A stretch of DNA of 64,000 bases from Actinomycetota bacterium (lineage in GTDB: Bacteria > Actinomycetota > Actinomycetes > Nanopelagicales > Nanopelagicaceae), in the NCBI GenBank assembly GCA_016870715.1, contig VGAL01000003.1, positions 1 through 64,000 on the forward strand, given 5' to 3'. The notes under the pieces are model-generated. The model made no database searches. It was not told where the DNA came from and saw only the letters and a program-made list of their open reading frames with translations. The translations under genes were made by a program, and so were the position numbers. Shown piece by piece: positions 1-13,369 of this stretch. Positions within the stretch are counted from its first letter, which is position 1. Each line of letters begins with the position of its first letter.

Positions 1-778
1 CACGTTCTACTTGCTCTGCCTCACCTTGGCGAAGTAATCCATGATCAATAAAAACACAGGTGAGTTGCGCTCCCACTGCACGTTGCACGATTGCAGCGGC
101 AACAGCTGAATCAACTCCACCAGAGAGACCACAAATAACTCGCTCTAAACCAACTTGCACGCGAATCCGTTCAATTTGTTCTTCGGCGATGTTCGAAGCG
201 GTCCATGAAGGTTCGCATCCCACCACGCCAATCAACCAACGCTCTAGTACCTCTTGGCCGTATGTAGAGTGCACCACTTCTGGGTGATACTGAACTCCAG
301 CTAATTTCCCATCCGGTGATTCAAATGATGCAACAGGAGTCTGCGAAGTCGAACCTGTAACAGTAAAACCTTCTGGTGCACGAACCACGCTGTCGCCATG
401 GGACATCCATACCTGTTGTGCTTTAGGTAGCCCATTAAATAACGGTGAATTGCTATGTACGGTCAATTCGGTTCGACCATATTCGCGCGCACCCGTCTTA
501 CCTACCTCACCGCCAAGGGTCGCAGCCATCACTTGAAATCCGTAACAAATTCCAAAGACCGGAACGCCAGAGCGCAATAGCGCTTCATCTAATTTCGGTG
601 CGCCACTTTCATACACGCTCGAAGGTCCACCCGAGAGGATGATTGCTTTCGGTTTTTTATCGAGCAGCTCGCGCACACTCATCGTATGCGGAACAATCTC
701 GCTATAAATTTTCGCCTCACGAACCCGTCGGGCAATCAGCTGTGCGTACTGCGCTCCGAAATCTACGACGAGCACCAA
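1..778 (-). CDS. guaA: GMP synthase (glutamine-hydrolysing), partial, C-terminus beyond window
   Basis: Reverse-strand translation gives [31 protein letters not shown] (class I amidotransferase start) and further down [15 protein letters not shown] (ATP-PPase P-loop). Start is TTG (778) or GTG (775). Absent from the supplied ORF track. Confidence 0.93.
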   Translation of the reverse strand, partial: MVLVVDFGAQYAQLIARRVREAKIYSEIVPHTMSVRELLDKKPKAIILSGGPSSVYESGAPKLDEALLRSGVPVFGICYGFQVMAATLGGEVGKTGAREYGRTELTVHSNSPLFNGLPKAQQVWMSHGDSVVRAPEGFTVTGSTSQTPVASFESPDGKLAGVQYHPEVVHSTYGQEVLERWLIGVVGCEPSWTASNIAEEQIERIRVQVGLERVICGLSGGVDSAVAAAIVQRAVGAQLTCVFIDHGLLRQGEAEQVER

Positions 779-779
779 A

Positions 780-3031
<2,252 letters not shown>

Positions 3032-3062
3032 CTAGACCCAATCCTAGTGAGAGATTGGCGGC

Positions 3063-3962
3063 TTACTTTCCTATGGTCGAACCGACGAGTTCGCAGGCTT
3101 CAACGAGGTTATCCACCACGGTAGCGCCTGTTGCTTGAGCCACCTGCCATCCTGGACCGCCCAGAATTAAACGCGGAGCCGGCCGCAGCGCAGGCAGCGC
3201 GGTCATCACTGAATAGTCAGCATTCTTAGATAGCTGTGCCCAGAGAAAGATAACTGGTGGATGGGTCTTTCGGACCATGTCGGAGAGCGCTTCAACTGGT
3301 GTTCGTGCGCCAAGGAAATGTGTTGCGATGTTCACTTCGGCTAGCGCAGCAGCCAGCGCATGGATTGCCAAGCAATGATGTTCTTCACCAATGCTCGCTA
3401 AGAGAACTGGTTTTGGGTTTCGCGGAGATTCAATCTCATTAGTGCAGTCGCGCATGATTCGCTTCACAATCTCAGAGAAGAGATGCTCTACCTCTATGCC
3501 CGAACCGCTCTCTTCCCACTGTTTTCCGATTGTTACCAACGATGGCACAAGAATTTCATTCCACGTCTTGATAATTCCCGAGGAGAGAATCTCGCGGCGA
3601 ATGAGAGCTTCTACGAAGGCGCTGTCGATACTGTGGAGAGCGCGGATGATTGCCGCGACCACATCCTCGCGATCTTGGAATGTGGGCAGCGGAAGCGGTT
3701 CATCGATCGAGACGGGAGCGGATTTTGCTATCAGAGCTGCTTGCTGAGGGGGTACCCCCGAGACGACCAGTCGGCGCATAGCGGCCAGGCGAGCAAGATC
3801 CTCATCGGAATAGCGACGGTGCGCTCCCGCCTCGTGAGTGGAGGGGCCTAGGCCATAGCGACGGTCCCAGGTTCGTAGGGTGGCTGGGGCTACGCCAAGG
3901 CGGTGAGCCAACTCGGCCACTGTTATCCCGCTGGTTTCGCGGCCGATCTCGTGGTGAGCCAT
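3063..3962 (-). CDS. MerR-family regulator with C-terminal cobalamin-binding domain (CarH-like)
   Basis: N-terminal MerR HTH (VAELAHRLGVAPATLRTWDRRYG...HRRYSDEDL); middle W-x9-EH motif (QWEESGSGIEVEH); C-terminal B12-binding-like fold (IGEEHHCLAIHALAAALAEVNIATHFLGARTP...LGGPGW). Confidence 0.88.
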   Translation of the reverse strand: MAHHEIGRETSGITVAELAHRLGVAPATLRTWDRRYGLGPSTHEAGAHRRYSDEDLARLAAMRRLVVSGVPPQQAALIAKSAPVSIDEPLPLPTFQDREDVVAAIIRALHSIDSAFVEALIRREILSSGIIKTWNEILVPSLVTIGKQWEESGSGIEVEHLFSEIVKRIMRDCTNEIESPRNPKPVLLASIGEEHHCLAIHALAAALAEVNIATHFLGARTPVEALSDMVRKTHPPVIFLWAQLSKNADYSVMTALPALRPAPRLILGGPGWQVAQATGATVVDNLVEACELVGSTIGK

Positions 3963-4065
3963 CTCTCACACCCCTCTCAGCAGAAATTCACTCCCAAAGC
4001 CCTTCTGGTACTTGAACAACCTATGGCGCGATTGGTAGCGTAGCGCACGGTAAAGGAAAAGGTGA

Positions 4066-4362
4066 GTGGAAATGGCTGAGATTTCACGGCTACCCATGCC
4101 AACTGCTGATAACTGGGAGTGGCAATTCGAAGGAGCCTGCCGGAATTACCCGGCTGAGATGTTCTTCCATCCTGAAGGCGAGCGCGGCCCAAGTCGCCGT
4201 AAGCGGATCGTAGAGGCGAAGGCCATCTGCGCCTCCTGCCCTGTCCTCACTCAATGTCGCGAGCATGCCCTTGCAGTGCAGGAGCCATATGGGATCTGGG
4301 GTGGGCTCTCCGAAGATGAGCGCGCCGAATTGATTTCACGCTCCAACCGAATCGCAATGTAA
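4066..4362 (+). CDS. WhiB-family iron-sulfur transcriptional regulator
   Basis: Four Cys arrangement (GACRN, ICASCP, TQCREHA) and GIWGG motif. Start may be ATG 4072. Confidence 0.95.
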   Translation: MEMAEISRLPMPTADNWEWQFEGACRNYPAEMFFHPEGERGPSRRKRIVEAKAICASCPVLTQCREHALAVQEPYGIWGGLSEDERAELISRSNRIAM

Positions 4363-4391
4363 ATCAATCCTTCTGTAATACCCCCTCAACG

Positions 4392-4433
4392 AAAAAGAGG
4401 GCCAGTCGCCAGAAACGACCGGCCCTCTTTTTT
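4392..4433. terminator. Bidirectional Rho-independent terminator between convergent whiB and groEL
   Basis: AAAAAGAGGGCCaGTCG-ccagaaa-CGACcGGCCCTCTTTTT inverted repeat with A/T tracts on both sides. Confidence 0.9.
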
Positions 4434-4445
4434 AATGATTACTCA

Positions 4446-6086
<1,641 letters not shown>

Positions 6087-6106
6087 CTAATCCTTAACTA
6101 GGTTGA

Positions 6107-6406
6107 TTATTCGATGATTGCAAGAATGTCGCGGGCTGAGAGCACGAGGTACTCAGTTCCCTTGAGCTTGACTTCGGTTCCGCCGTACTTGCTGTACATC
6201 ACGCGATCGCCAACTTTGACATCCATCGGCACGCGAACACCATCATCAAAGCGCCCTGGACCTACGGCGACAACTTCGCCCTCTTGCGGCTTCTCTTTGG
6301 CGGTATCTGGAATGACAAGACCAGATGCGGTTGTCTGCTCTGCATCACTTGGTTTGACAACGATGCGATCTTCTAGTGGCTTGATCCCTACTGATGATGC
6401 TGCCAT
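6107..6406 (-). CDS. groES: Co-chaperonin GroES
   Basis: [45 protein letters not shown]. Confidence 0.98.
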   Translation of the reverse strand: MAASSVGIKPLEDRIVVKPSDAEQTTASGLVIPDTAKEKPQEGEVVAVGPGRFDDGVRVPMDVKVGDRVMYSKYGGTEVKLKGTEYLVLSARDILAIIE

Positions 6407-6468
6407 AGCGAACTTCCTTCCAAAAGTTATGTTGTGATATCTCCTCGCGCCCCTCGGGCGACACCCTG

Positions 6469-6507
6469 CTTGCCGTGCAGGATTACCGTGCAGGTTTACC
6501 GTGCGGG
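6469..6507. repeat. Three 13-bp imperfect tandem repeats upstream of groES
   Basis: cttgccgtgcagg / attaccgtgcagg / tttaccgtgcggg in direct succession. Confidence 0.8.
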
Positions 6508-6510
6508 CAG

Positions 6511-6537
6511 TTAGCAGTGTCGGGGTGAGAGTGCTAA
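6511..6537. promoter_or_regulatory. CIRCE-like operator (HrcA site) upstream of groES
   Basis: TTAGCAGTG-N9-GAGTGCTAA; right half matches the CIRCE consensus exactly, left half 7/9, spacing exactly 9. Confidence 0.88.
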
Positions 6538-6567
6538 CGCAAAGGGTAGAACCTGGCTCTCAGGCGG

Positions 6568-7614
6568 TCAATTTGAGGAGGTGACCGGCAGCCCAGGCTC
6601 GACATCGAGGGCGAGCCGATCTGGGGCGAGCCCTGCCTCGACGGCGAGGGCCCCCAGGGCAGCCACCATCGCCCCGTTATCAGTACAGAGCTCAGGGGCT
6701 GGAATCGCCAGAGTGATACCTGCCGTTGCCGCGCGCTCTCCCGCTAGAGCCCTAAGCCGGGAATTGGCCGCTACCCCACCTGCAATCAATAACCGATCTA
6801 TTCCGGTACGCGCAGATGCCGCGATTGCTTTCGCAGTCAACACATCAACAACGGCCTCTTGAAATGATGCAGCAACGTTCGCGCGTTCCCGATCGGTGAG
6901 CTCAGGGTTCTTTTCAATCCATCGTGCAACTGCGCTCTTAAGCCCTGAAAATGAAAAGGAGAACTCTTTCTCTGCTCGTTCATTCTCGTCGGCAAAAAGG
7001 GTAAGACCGCGTGGAAAATCAATTGCCTCTCGATCTCCTTCGCGCGCTAGTCGATCTAAGTGTGGCCCACCAGGAAATGGCAAACCGAGGATCCGTGCAA
7101 TTTTGTCGAATGCCTCACCAGCTGCATCATCAAATGTGGCGCCTAGCTCTCTGATGTCATTATTGATATCGCGCACTTCAAGTATTGAAGAATGTCCACC
7201 ACTGACTAAGAGGGCGATCGTTGGTTCCGGTTCATTCTCGAGCGCATCTACTGCAATGTGTGCAGCGAGATGATTGACGCCATAAATAGGAATACCCAAT
7301 CCCGCAGCAAGCCCAGTCGCACCACCAGTTCCCACCAGCAACGGGCCGGCCAACCCTGGGCCACGAGTAACAGCAATCGCATCGAAGTCGCTTAATTTCA
7401 CATTAGCTTGCATAAGAGCGCGATCAAGGGTCGGATAAAAGGCTTCAACATGTGCGCGAGCGGCAACTTCGGGGACTACTCCCCCATATCGAGCGTGCTC
7501 GGCGAAGCTCGAAGCGATTTCATTGGCTAAAAGCGTTCGTCCGCGAACAATTCCAATACCGGTCTCATCACAGGAAGTTTCAATACCTAGTACTAACGGC
7601 TCGTTCCGCTTCAT
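6568..7614 (-). CDS. tsaD: tRNA N6-adenosine threonylcarbamoyltransferase TsaD
   Basis: [46 protein letters not shown]. Confidence 0.97.
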   Translation of the reverse strand: MKRNEPLVLGIETSCDETGIGIVRGRTLLANEIASSFAEHARYGGVVPEVAARAHVEAFYPTLDRALMQANVKLSDFDAIAVTRGPGLAGPLLVGTGGATGLAAGLGIPIYGVNHLAAHIAVDALENEPEPTIALLVSGGHSSILEVRDINNDIRELGATFDDAAGEAFDKIARILGLPFPGGPHLDRLAREGDREAIDFPRGLTLFADENERAEKEFSFSFSGLKSAVARWIEKNPELTDRERANVAASFQEAVVDVLTAKAIAASARTGIDRLLIAGGVAANSRLRALAGERAATAGITLAIPAPELCTDNGAMVAALGALAVEAGLAPDRLALDVEPGLPVTSSN

Positions 7615-8633
7615 TGATGTACATCCGTAGAGTGAAGTGGTTTCTCCATTACTAGAGCATCGCCAAAGCGGGCGTAATACCCAACTCGACGGGAGATTTC
7701 AGTAAAACCATTCTTTGCATAAAGCGCTCGCGCTGGTTCATTCCCATCGCGTACTTCAAGGAGCACGCTCGATGCGCCCAGAGTCAAAGCTCTCTCGATG
7801 AGATGATCTAAGAGGCGTTGGCCGAGTCCGCGACCTTGGAATTCCTTAGCAACGCCAAGAGTATGAATATCTACCGGCTCACCACCGCCAGTGAATGCAA
7901 TTCCGGCATAGCCGACGATACGCGGTTGCGCTCCGCTCTGATCTTCGAGAACAACGTAATAGCGCGAGCGTGGAACTGAATGTAACTCCTCTTTAAATTG
8001 TCCTAAGGTCCACGGATCAGGGAAGAGCCCTCGCTCGATCGAGAGGATCTCACCCAAATCGAAGGTGCGAAGTTCGCGCAGATGAATCGAAGTCAATGGC
8101 GCTAGCGCTGCATCTGGTTTACGTAAATAGAGTGGCTCGGTTCTGATAGAGCGAGGGTTATTTGCTGCGCGAAACAACCCCAAGGGCGTAGGAAATGCAT
8201 CAACAATTCCCGAAGGAACCTGATCGACTTTTGAGATTGAAATCTCTGAGATTCGTTGGCTCTTCTCGTCATACCTTGCCCAGTAACGCTCTTTCCGTCG
8301 CGCATCAAGGGAGATAACTGTGTCCCTACTTAACTTAAGCGATTGCGCAATAGCATCGAGTGAGACCACGCCAATCCATGGAATACCCCGCGCCTTCGCA
8401 AAGCCTTGCGCAAAGATGATGCCAACGCGCAGACCAGTAAATGGCCCTGGTCCGATGCCAACAATCACATGATCAACCTCGGCTACGCCCTCGACTCTGC
8501 TCACCAATTCACCGAGCGCCCCGCCATGAGAGGTCGCGCCCTCAATTTCACCCGACCAGATAATCTCTCCATCTTCGACGACGCCGACGATTGTGTGGGC
8601 GCTCGATGTATCGATTGTCAACGCTCGTCTCAT
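7611..8633 (-). CDS. tsaB-rimI: TsaB-RimI fusion: threonylcarbamoyladenosine protein TsaB plus GNAT N-acetyltransferase
   Basis: N-terminal [13 protein letters not shown]...[14 protein letters not shown] (TsaB); C-terminal [25 protein letters not shown]...[25 protein letters not shown]...[19 protein letters not shown] (RimI), one continuous frame. Confidence 0.92.
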   Translation of the reverse strand: MRRALTIDTSSAHTIVGVVEDGEIIWSGEIEGATSHGGALGELVSRVEGVAEVDHVIVGIGPGPFTGLRVGIIFAQGFAKARGIPWIGVVSLDAIAQSLKLSRDTVISLDARRKERYWARYDEKSQRISEISISKVDQVPSGIVDAFPTPLGLFRAANNPRSIRTEPLYLRKPDAALAPLTSIHLRELRTFDLGEILSIERGLFPDPWTLGQFKEELHSVPRSRYYVVLEDQSGAQPRIVGYAGIAFTGGGEPVDIHTLGVAKEFQGRGLGQRLLDHLIERALTLGASSVLLEVRDGNEPARALYAKNGFTEISRRVGYYARFGDALVMEKPLHSTDVHQ

Positions 8634-9073
8634 AGAACTAACTCGCTCCAGCGGGTATCAGAGCCTGTAATTGTGAGGGTACGAGACTCTCCTTCGCCGA
8701 TTTCGATTGCGATATGTAAGCCATCCCCAGTGAGATCAAATTGCTTTCCCCATTCGACGATAGTGAGCGAGCTATCGATATCTATATCTAGTTCTTCGAA
8801 AGCCTGCTGCGGGTTGGATAAATCGAGAAGACGGTAAGCATCTATGTGATTGATTGGAAATATTCCACGATAATTTTTCACCATTACGAAAGTAGGAGAG
8901 GTCACCTGCTCTCTTACACCAAGGGCATGGATCAAAGTCTGTGCAAAAAAAGTTTTTCCTGCGCCCAAAGGGCCCTCGAGTAAAAGTAAATCACTTAGAC
9001 GAACCTGGCTCGAGATTTTCTGTGCAAGCGCCTCCATCTCGTCAATAGTCTCAATCGCCAGGGTCATCTTCAT
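8630..9073 (-). CDS. tsaE: tRNA threonylcarbamoyladenosine biosynthesis ATPase TsaE
   Basis: LLLEGPLGAGKTFFAQTL Walker A, TSPTFVMVKNY; start taken as ATG 9073 (the listed ORF extends to 9103). Confidence 0.93.
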   Translation of the reverse strand: MKMTLAIETIDEMEALAQKISSQVRLSDLLLLEGPLGAGKTFFAQTLIHALGVREQVTSPTFVMVKNYRGIFPINHIDAYRLLDLSNPQQAFEELDIDIDSSLTIVEWGKQFDLTGDGLHIAIEIGEGESRTLTITGSDTRWSELVL

Positions 9074-9108
9074 AAAAAAAGAGTACCGGTTTGAGTAATC
9101 CAAAAGAA

Positions 9109-9138
9109 TTGGGCCTGCACCCGAAGGTACAGGCCCAA
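9109..9138. terminator. Terminator-like hairpin between the hydrolase gene and tsaE
   Basis: TTGGGCCTGcACCcgaaGGTaCAGGCCCAA near-perfect inverted repeat with a cgaa loop. Confidence 0.7.
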
Positions 9139-9163
9139 CTCAGATACTGCTTATAGCTACTGG

Positions 9164-10849
9164 TTATGAACCAATCGACTCGAACGTATCCGCATCGAAG
9201 TCTTCGGCTGGGTACCAGTTTGGATCACTCTCACGAGTGAGATCGAGAATCGCTTGACTTGGAAGTCGCTTCAAGCGCGCAGTCATGTCACCTAAACGGA
9301 CCATATCCATCCACTGTGGGAAGGAGAACTTAACGTGTCCAGTTCCTGGTGTATCGCTTTGGACGACAGGTCCTGCGGCGTTGAACTTGGTGTACTCATC
9401 AAGAGGTTGACCCCAGAAGGCAGCGAACTTCTTTGCTGGCGCCTTCTTCTTCTTTGCCTTTGCAGCAGCAACTGCAGCGGCATGTTGGGCATTTGCCTTC
9501 TCAATCATCCACGACATCATGGGCTGGAATTCGACTGTCTCCTCGGTGTTATTGAAGGCGATAGTCGGGACATTGATCTGTCCAGTCATGGTGTCGAGCT
9601 TCTTGAGCTTAGCGAGCGCATCAGCATCTGCCTTGAGTGGGGCGGCCTGTTTGAATCCTGCTACCAGAGCAAGAAGTCCATCGATACCGGCCTCACCGGA
9701 GAGTGCAACGTTATATGTTGCGCGCTCATCCTCGGAGAGTTTCTTCGCATAATCAACGTTCTGATTGTCAGCAAAGTTCTTATTCCCGACCTGAGTCTCA
9801 AGGTCATAACGAGCAAAGGTCGCAAAACCTGCGATGTTCACCATGTTCTCTGCAACTGCGAGCGCAGGTTGGAGAGCTAGTGAGAAGCCAGTGTTCGCTG
9901 AGGTCGATGCGCTTGCTGCTGCAATGCTTGAGGTGTCAATTGGAGTTCCAGTGACGCCATCGAAGCTTGAGCTGCGAAGCGGCATACCTGAGAGCAGGCC
10001 AATCATGAGAAGCGCACTACGTGCAGGTAGCGCTGCCTTCACAGCTGCCGGCACAAGCGATGCAGTTGCTGGCCATGTATCAGCGCCAGACTTCTGCAAG
10101 CCACCTTGAATAGCAACGACTGCAGCTAAAACCTTCCCGAAGTCTGCTGCTGCTTCACCAAATCCTGCTGGACCTGCGGTGTAGCCAAATCCCTTGATTG
10201 TTGGATCAAAGAACATCTTGAAGAGCCAGACTGCATCGGTGCCATAGCCACCATTGCTTCCCGTCACTCTGTCGATGTTATTGAATGCCATGATTGGCAG
10301 CGCTGCATCAATCAACTTTGGATTGGTCTCGGCAAGGCGCTGGGTGATGGTGCCGCCAAGTGAAGCTCCCCACGCAACAGTCCGCTTAACAGTTGGGAAC
10401 TTCTTTTTGATAACACCGATTAATTCGACATTGGTTTTCACCGCTGACTCTGCATTCCACCCTGGCACTGCGAAACCGGAACCGGCGAGCGCATAGCCTT
10501 GGTTGAGAAGTGCATTTGCCATCTTCATGTCATCAGGTGCACCAGGTGCAATAGTTGCACGAAGGTCATTGCCCGATCCACCAAGTAGTGGAACCTGGGC
10601 GGGAATCTTTGCTACATAGGTGTAGCCATGTGACCAGAGTAAAAGGGTTCCGTTGAAATCATCGGGAACACGGATCTCATATTTAGCGGTATCGCTAGTT
10701 TCACCGGTACAGGTAGTGACTGCGCTAGCAGTTGTACATGTTGGATCTGCAGCTGTTGCAGCGCTTGGGAAACCAAGGACTGCGCCAACAAGCGCTACCG
10801 AGAGAAGGAGCGCCATGTTACGGCGAGTCTTATTAAGAGTAAGTCTCAT
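9164..10849 (-). CDS. Secreted alpha/beta hydrolase-fold protein of unknown substrate
   Basis: Signal peptide (MRLTLNKTRRNMALLLSVALVGAVLGFPSAATAA), LLLWSHGY, nucleophile elbow WGASLGG, candidate catalytic His in TPGTGHVKF. Start moved to ATG 10849, which has an AAGGAG Shine-Dalgarno. Confidence 0.8.
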   Translation of the reverse strand: MRLTLNKTRRNMALLLSVALVGAVLGFPSAATAADPTCTTASAVTTCTGETSDTAKYEIRVPDDFNGTLLLWSHGYTYVAKIPAQVPLLGGSGNDLRATIAPGAPDDMKMANALLNQGYALAGSGFAVPGWNAESAVKTNVELIGVIKKKFPTVKRTVAWGASLGGTITQRLAETNPKLIDAALPIMAFNNIDRVTGSNGGYGTDAVWLFKMFFDPTIKGFGYTAGPAGFGEAAADFGKVLAAVVAIQGGLQKSGADTWPATASLVPAAVKAALPARSALLMIGLLSGMPLRSSSFDGVTGTPIDTSSIAAASASTSANTGFSLALQPALAVAENMVNIAGFATFARYDLETQVGNKNFADNQNVDYAKKLSEDERATYNVALSGEAGIDGLLALVAGFKQAAPLKADADALAKLKKLDTMTGQINVPTIAFNNTEETVEFQPMMSWMIEKANAQHAAAVAAAKAKKKKAPAKKFAAFWGQPLDEYTKFNAAGPVVQSDTPGTGHVKFSFPQWMDMVRLGDMTARLKRLPSQAILDLTRESDPNWYPAEDFDADTFESIGS

Positions 10850-10874
10850 TTCGTTTTCTCCTTTTCCTTTTCGA

Positions 10875-12221
10875 TTAGCTATTTGTTGGGACGCCATCAG
10901 CAGGCATTGCTGGGCGGACGAAGGTTGAGGTAGCAACATCACCATTAGCGGTGCTGGAGTCGGTTGTGTAGACAACGGGCTTGCCACCATCTACCGGTGC
11001 AATCACGCCAGTTGAGTTGTACTTTCCAACCCAATAACCGGTGAAGCCGACATTGTTAGCAGAATCGAGCTTGGAGTAGGCGGCAGATGCAAAGGTGCCA
11101 CCCTTGCTCTTGAGTGCCGAGACTAGTGATGCGCGAGTTGGATTCTGACCAGCTGCACGGAGCGCCTGCACAACAAGCATCGCTTGATTCATACCCACGA
11201 GCACGTTGTTATCCCATGCAACACCCTTGTTGTATGCGGTGTTAATCTCGATGAACTTCTTTACATACTCATCTTCGGTATCTGTCGCTGCAGGAAGGAA
11301 GGAGAGGCTGAGCGCGCCAGTCAAAGAACGGAGCGTTGCCGCACGTGCCTCCGCAGTTGTAGCACCTGCAAGAGTGAGCAGAGTTGTTGGATCGGCTCCA
11401 ACAGAACCCAGGATGAATTGTGGGCCCCATGTAGTTCCATAACCAAGGGCTGCAGCAGTACGCATTGCAACCGCAGTTGCACTGGTAACACCGAAGAGAA
11501 TGATTACTTCAGCGCCAGAGGTTTTCAATGCCGTCAACTGCGCAGTGAGACCAACAGTTGCCTGCGAGAGGGATGCATACTTTTGCGTTCCGCCAGCGAC
11601 GAAGGTAAGTCCTGCTGCTTTGAATCCAGCGAGGCCATCCTTGCCGAAGTCATCATCCTGGTAGAGGATGCCGACCTTCTTGCCGGGGAACTTATCTTTG
11701 ATGTACTTCGCCATGATCTTCGCTTCCATGATGTAGGAAGGCAGATACATGAAAGTTGTTGGGTACTTCTTTGGAGCAGCAAATCCGCTGTAACCAGTGT
11801 TCACGAATAGATCTGGAACGCCTTGCTTGATGATTGGAGTCTTCTTGAGCGCTGCAGTGTGGGTTGCAGTTCCAAGATTTCCTACGAGAGCGAAGACCTT
11901 GTCACGCAAAATGAGTTTGTTGACCTTGTTGACTGCATTTGTCGGAACGTACTTGTCATCCTCGAGTTTGAGAACAATCTTCCGTCCGTAAACGCCGCCC
12001 TTTTCATTGATGTAGTCGAAGTAGGCCCGCATAGCAGGGCCGACCTTGTTATAGCCCGGAGAAGCGGCGCCACTTTGAGCGCTGGTCATTCCGAGAGTAA
12101 TTGTGTCTTTGGTTACACCAGGAGCAGCTGCAGCCTGTGCTGATACTCCAGATGAAACGAGTCCTGCAAGCGCAACAAGCGCAGCGCCCACGCGAACTCG
12201 ATTCTTCAGTGCGCGAATCAT
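10875..12221 (-). CDS. livK: Branched-chain amino acid-type (LivK-like) ABC transporter substrate-binding protein
   Basis: Signal peptide, then TKDTITLGMTSAQSGAASPGYNKVGPAMRAYFDYINEKGGVYGRKI (type I periplasmic-binding fold). ATG 12221 is preceded by GGAAGGA. Confidence 0.88.
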   Translation of the reverse strand: MIRALKNRVRVGAALVALAGLVSSGVSAQAAAAPGVTKDTITLGMTSAQSGAASPGYNKVGPAMRAYFDYINEKGGVYGRKIVLKLEDDKYVPTNAVNKVNKLILRDKVFALVGNLGTATHTAALKKTPIIKQGVPDLFVNTGYSGFAAPKKYPTTFMYLPSYIMEAKIMAKYIKDKFPGKKVGILYQDDDFGKDGLAGFKAAGLTFVAGGTQKYASLSQATVGLTAQLTALKTSGAEVIILFGVTSATAVAMRTAAALGYGTTWGPQFILGSVGADPTTLLTLAGATTAEARAATLRSLTGALSLSFLPAATDTEDEYVKKFIEINTAYNKGVAWDNNVLVGMNQAMLVVQALRAAGQNPTRASLVSALKSKGGTFASAAYSKLDSANNVGFTGYWVGKYNSTGVIAPVDGGKPVVYTTDSSTANGDVATSTFVRPAMPADGVPTNS

Positions 12222-12376
12222 GGATGTCCTTCCATTCGTGACTTTCATACATGCCAGCCCCAGGTTTTAGGGCTGCTTTGGGGTTCTGAGCCTACCTACC
12301 CGCAGAGCAATACACCCACCTGGAGGAGGGTTCGTTATCCAACCTTTACCCGAGATTCCGCTGAGTAGCGCCGCTT

Positions 12377-13369
12377 TTATGGCTTTCGGTGGCCTCGGTG
12401 GCGGAGCTTATGGAGCGCTTCCGAGGGCCCTTCCGGGGCTAGGGCGATGCTCAACAATAGGAGCGCGCTGACAATGATTCCGGGGAGGTAGGTGGCCACC
12501 CCTAGCGATGCCTCCTCGGTCCAGGCTTCGAAGATCGTCGGGATGATGACGATGATGAAAGCGCCACCGAGCGCGCCGGAGATGTGAGAGATGCCGCCCA
12601 GGATTGCGCCAGTGAGTAATAAGAATGAGAGGGAGAGGGTAAATCCTGACGGAGAGACCAGGCCAACTGTCGCCGAGAATGAGACTCCAGCCAACCCGGC
12701 AAATCCAGAACTAACTGTGAACGCGAGCACTTTACTTCGCGCGGGGTTGATACCTGAAAGCGCTGCCGCTGTCTCATGTGCGCGCACTGCGCGCCATTCG
12801 CGACCCATTCCACTTGAGGTGAGATTGACTGCGATGACGACTGCGATGATCGCACAGAGCGCACAAATCCAAAATAACCACTTGTACGGAGAGACTGTGT
12901 CAGCATATTTTCCTGGGGCAAATCCGATATCAAAAGATAAACCTTGTTCGCCACCCAGAATAGGAATTGCATTTGCTAGCGCGGGAATACCTACTGCAAA
13001 TGCAAGAGTGGCACCGGCAAGATATGGTCCGCTCAATCTGCCTGCCGATATTCCGATGATTGCACCAAAGAGCGCTGCTGCAATAACAGCGATGAAAAAT
13101 GTTAGCCAAATGGGAAGTGCAAACTCTTGTACAACGATTGCTGCGCTGTAAGCACCGACTGCCATAAAAGCGCCTTGGCCCAAAGTAATCTGACCAGAGA
13201 AACCTGTAAGCAGAACAATCGAGATGATGCCCACTAGATACGCGGCCACTTGCGCGCCCTGGAAAATTCGATACTCATCGACAAAATTGCTCGCGACGAA
13301 AAGAATCAATGCAATAAATAGTGCGAGGGTAATCCTCTTTCCCGTACTTGGTTTATGCACGACGTGCAC
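12377..13369 (-). CDS. livM: Branched-chain amino acid-type ABC transporter permease (LivM)
   Basis: Multi-TM; LTGFSGQITLGQGAFMAVGAYSAAIV motif. Confidence 0.92.
   Translation of the reverse strand: MHVVHKPSTGKRITLALFIALILFVASNFVDEYRIFQGAQVAAYLVGIISIVLLTGFSGQITLGQGAFMAVGAYSAAIVVQEFALPIWLTFFIAVIAAALFGAIIGISAGRLSGPYLAGATLAFAVGIPALANAIPILGGEQGLSFDIGFAPGKYADTVSPYKWLFWICALCAIIAVVIAVNLTSSGMGREWRAVRAHETAAALSGINPARSKVLAFTVSSGFAGLAGVSFSATVGLVSPSGFTLSLSFLLLTGAILGGISHISGALGGAFIIVIIPTIFEAWTEEASLGVATYLPGIIVSALLLLSIALAPEGPSEALHKLRHRGHRKP

Noticed and set aside
9335-9880. Plus-strand 181-aa ORF antisense to the hydrolase
   Set aside because: Fully embedded in a well-supported gene; Cys/Leu/Ser-rich shadow-ORF composition, no recognisable domain.
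10850-10990. Upstream extension of the secreted hydrolase (608-aa ORF)
   Set aside because: Overlaps the end of livK; ATG 10849 has a strong Shine-Dalgarno and begins a proper signal peptide.
11184-11810. Plus-strand 208-aa ORF antisense to livK
   Set aside because: Low-complexity shadow ORF (many Cys, Ser, Arg) opposite a clear substrate-binding protein.
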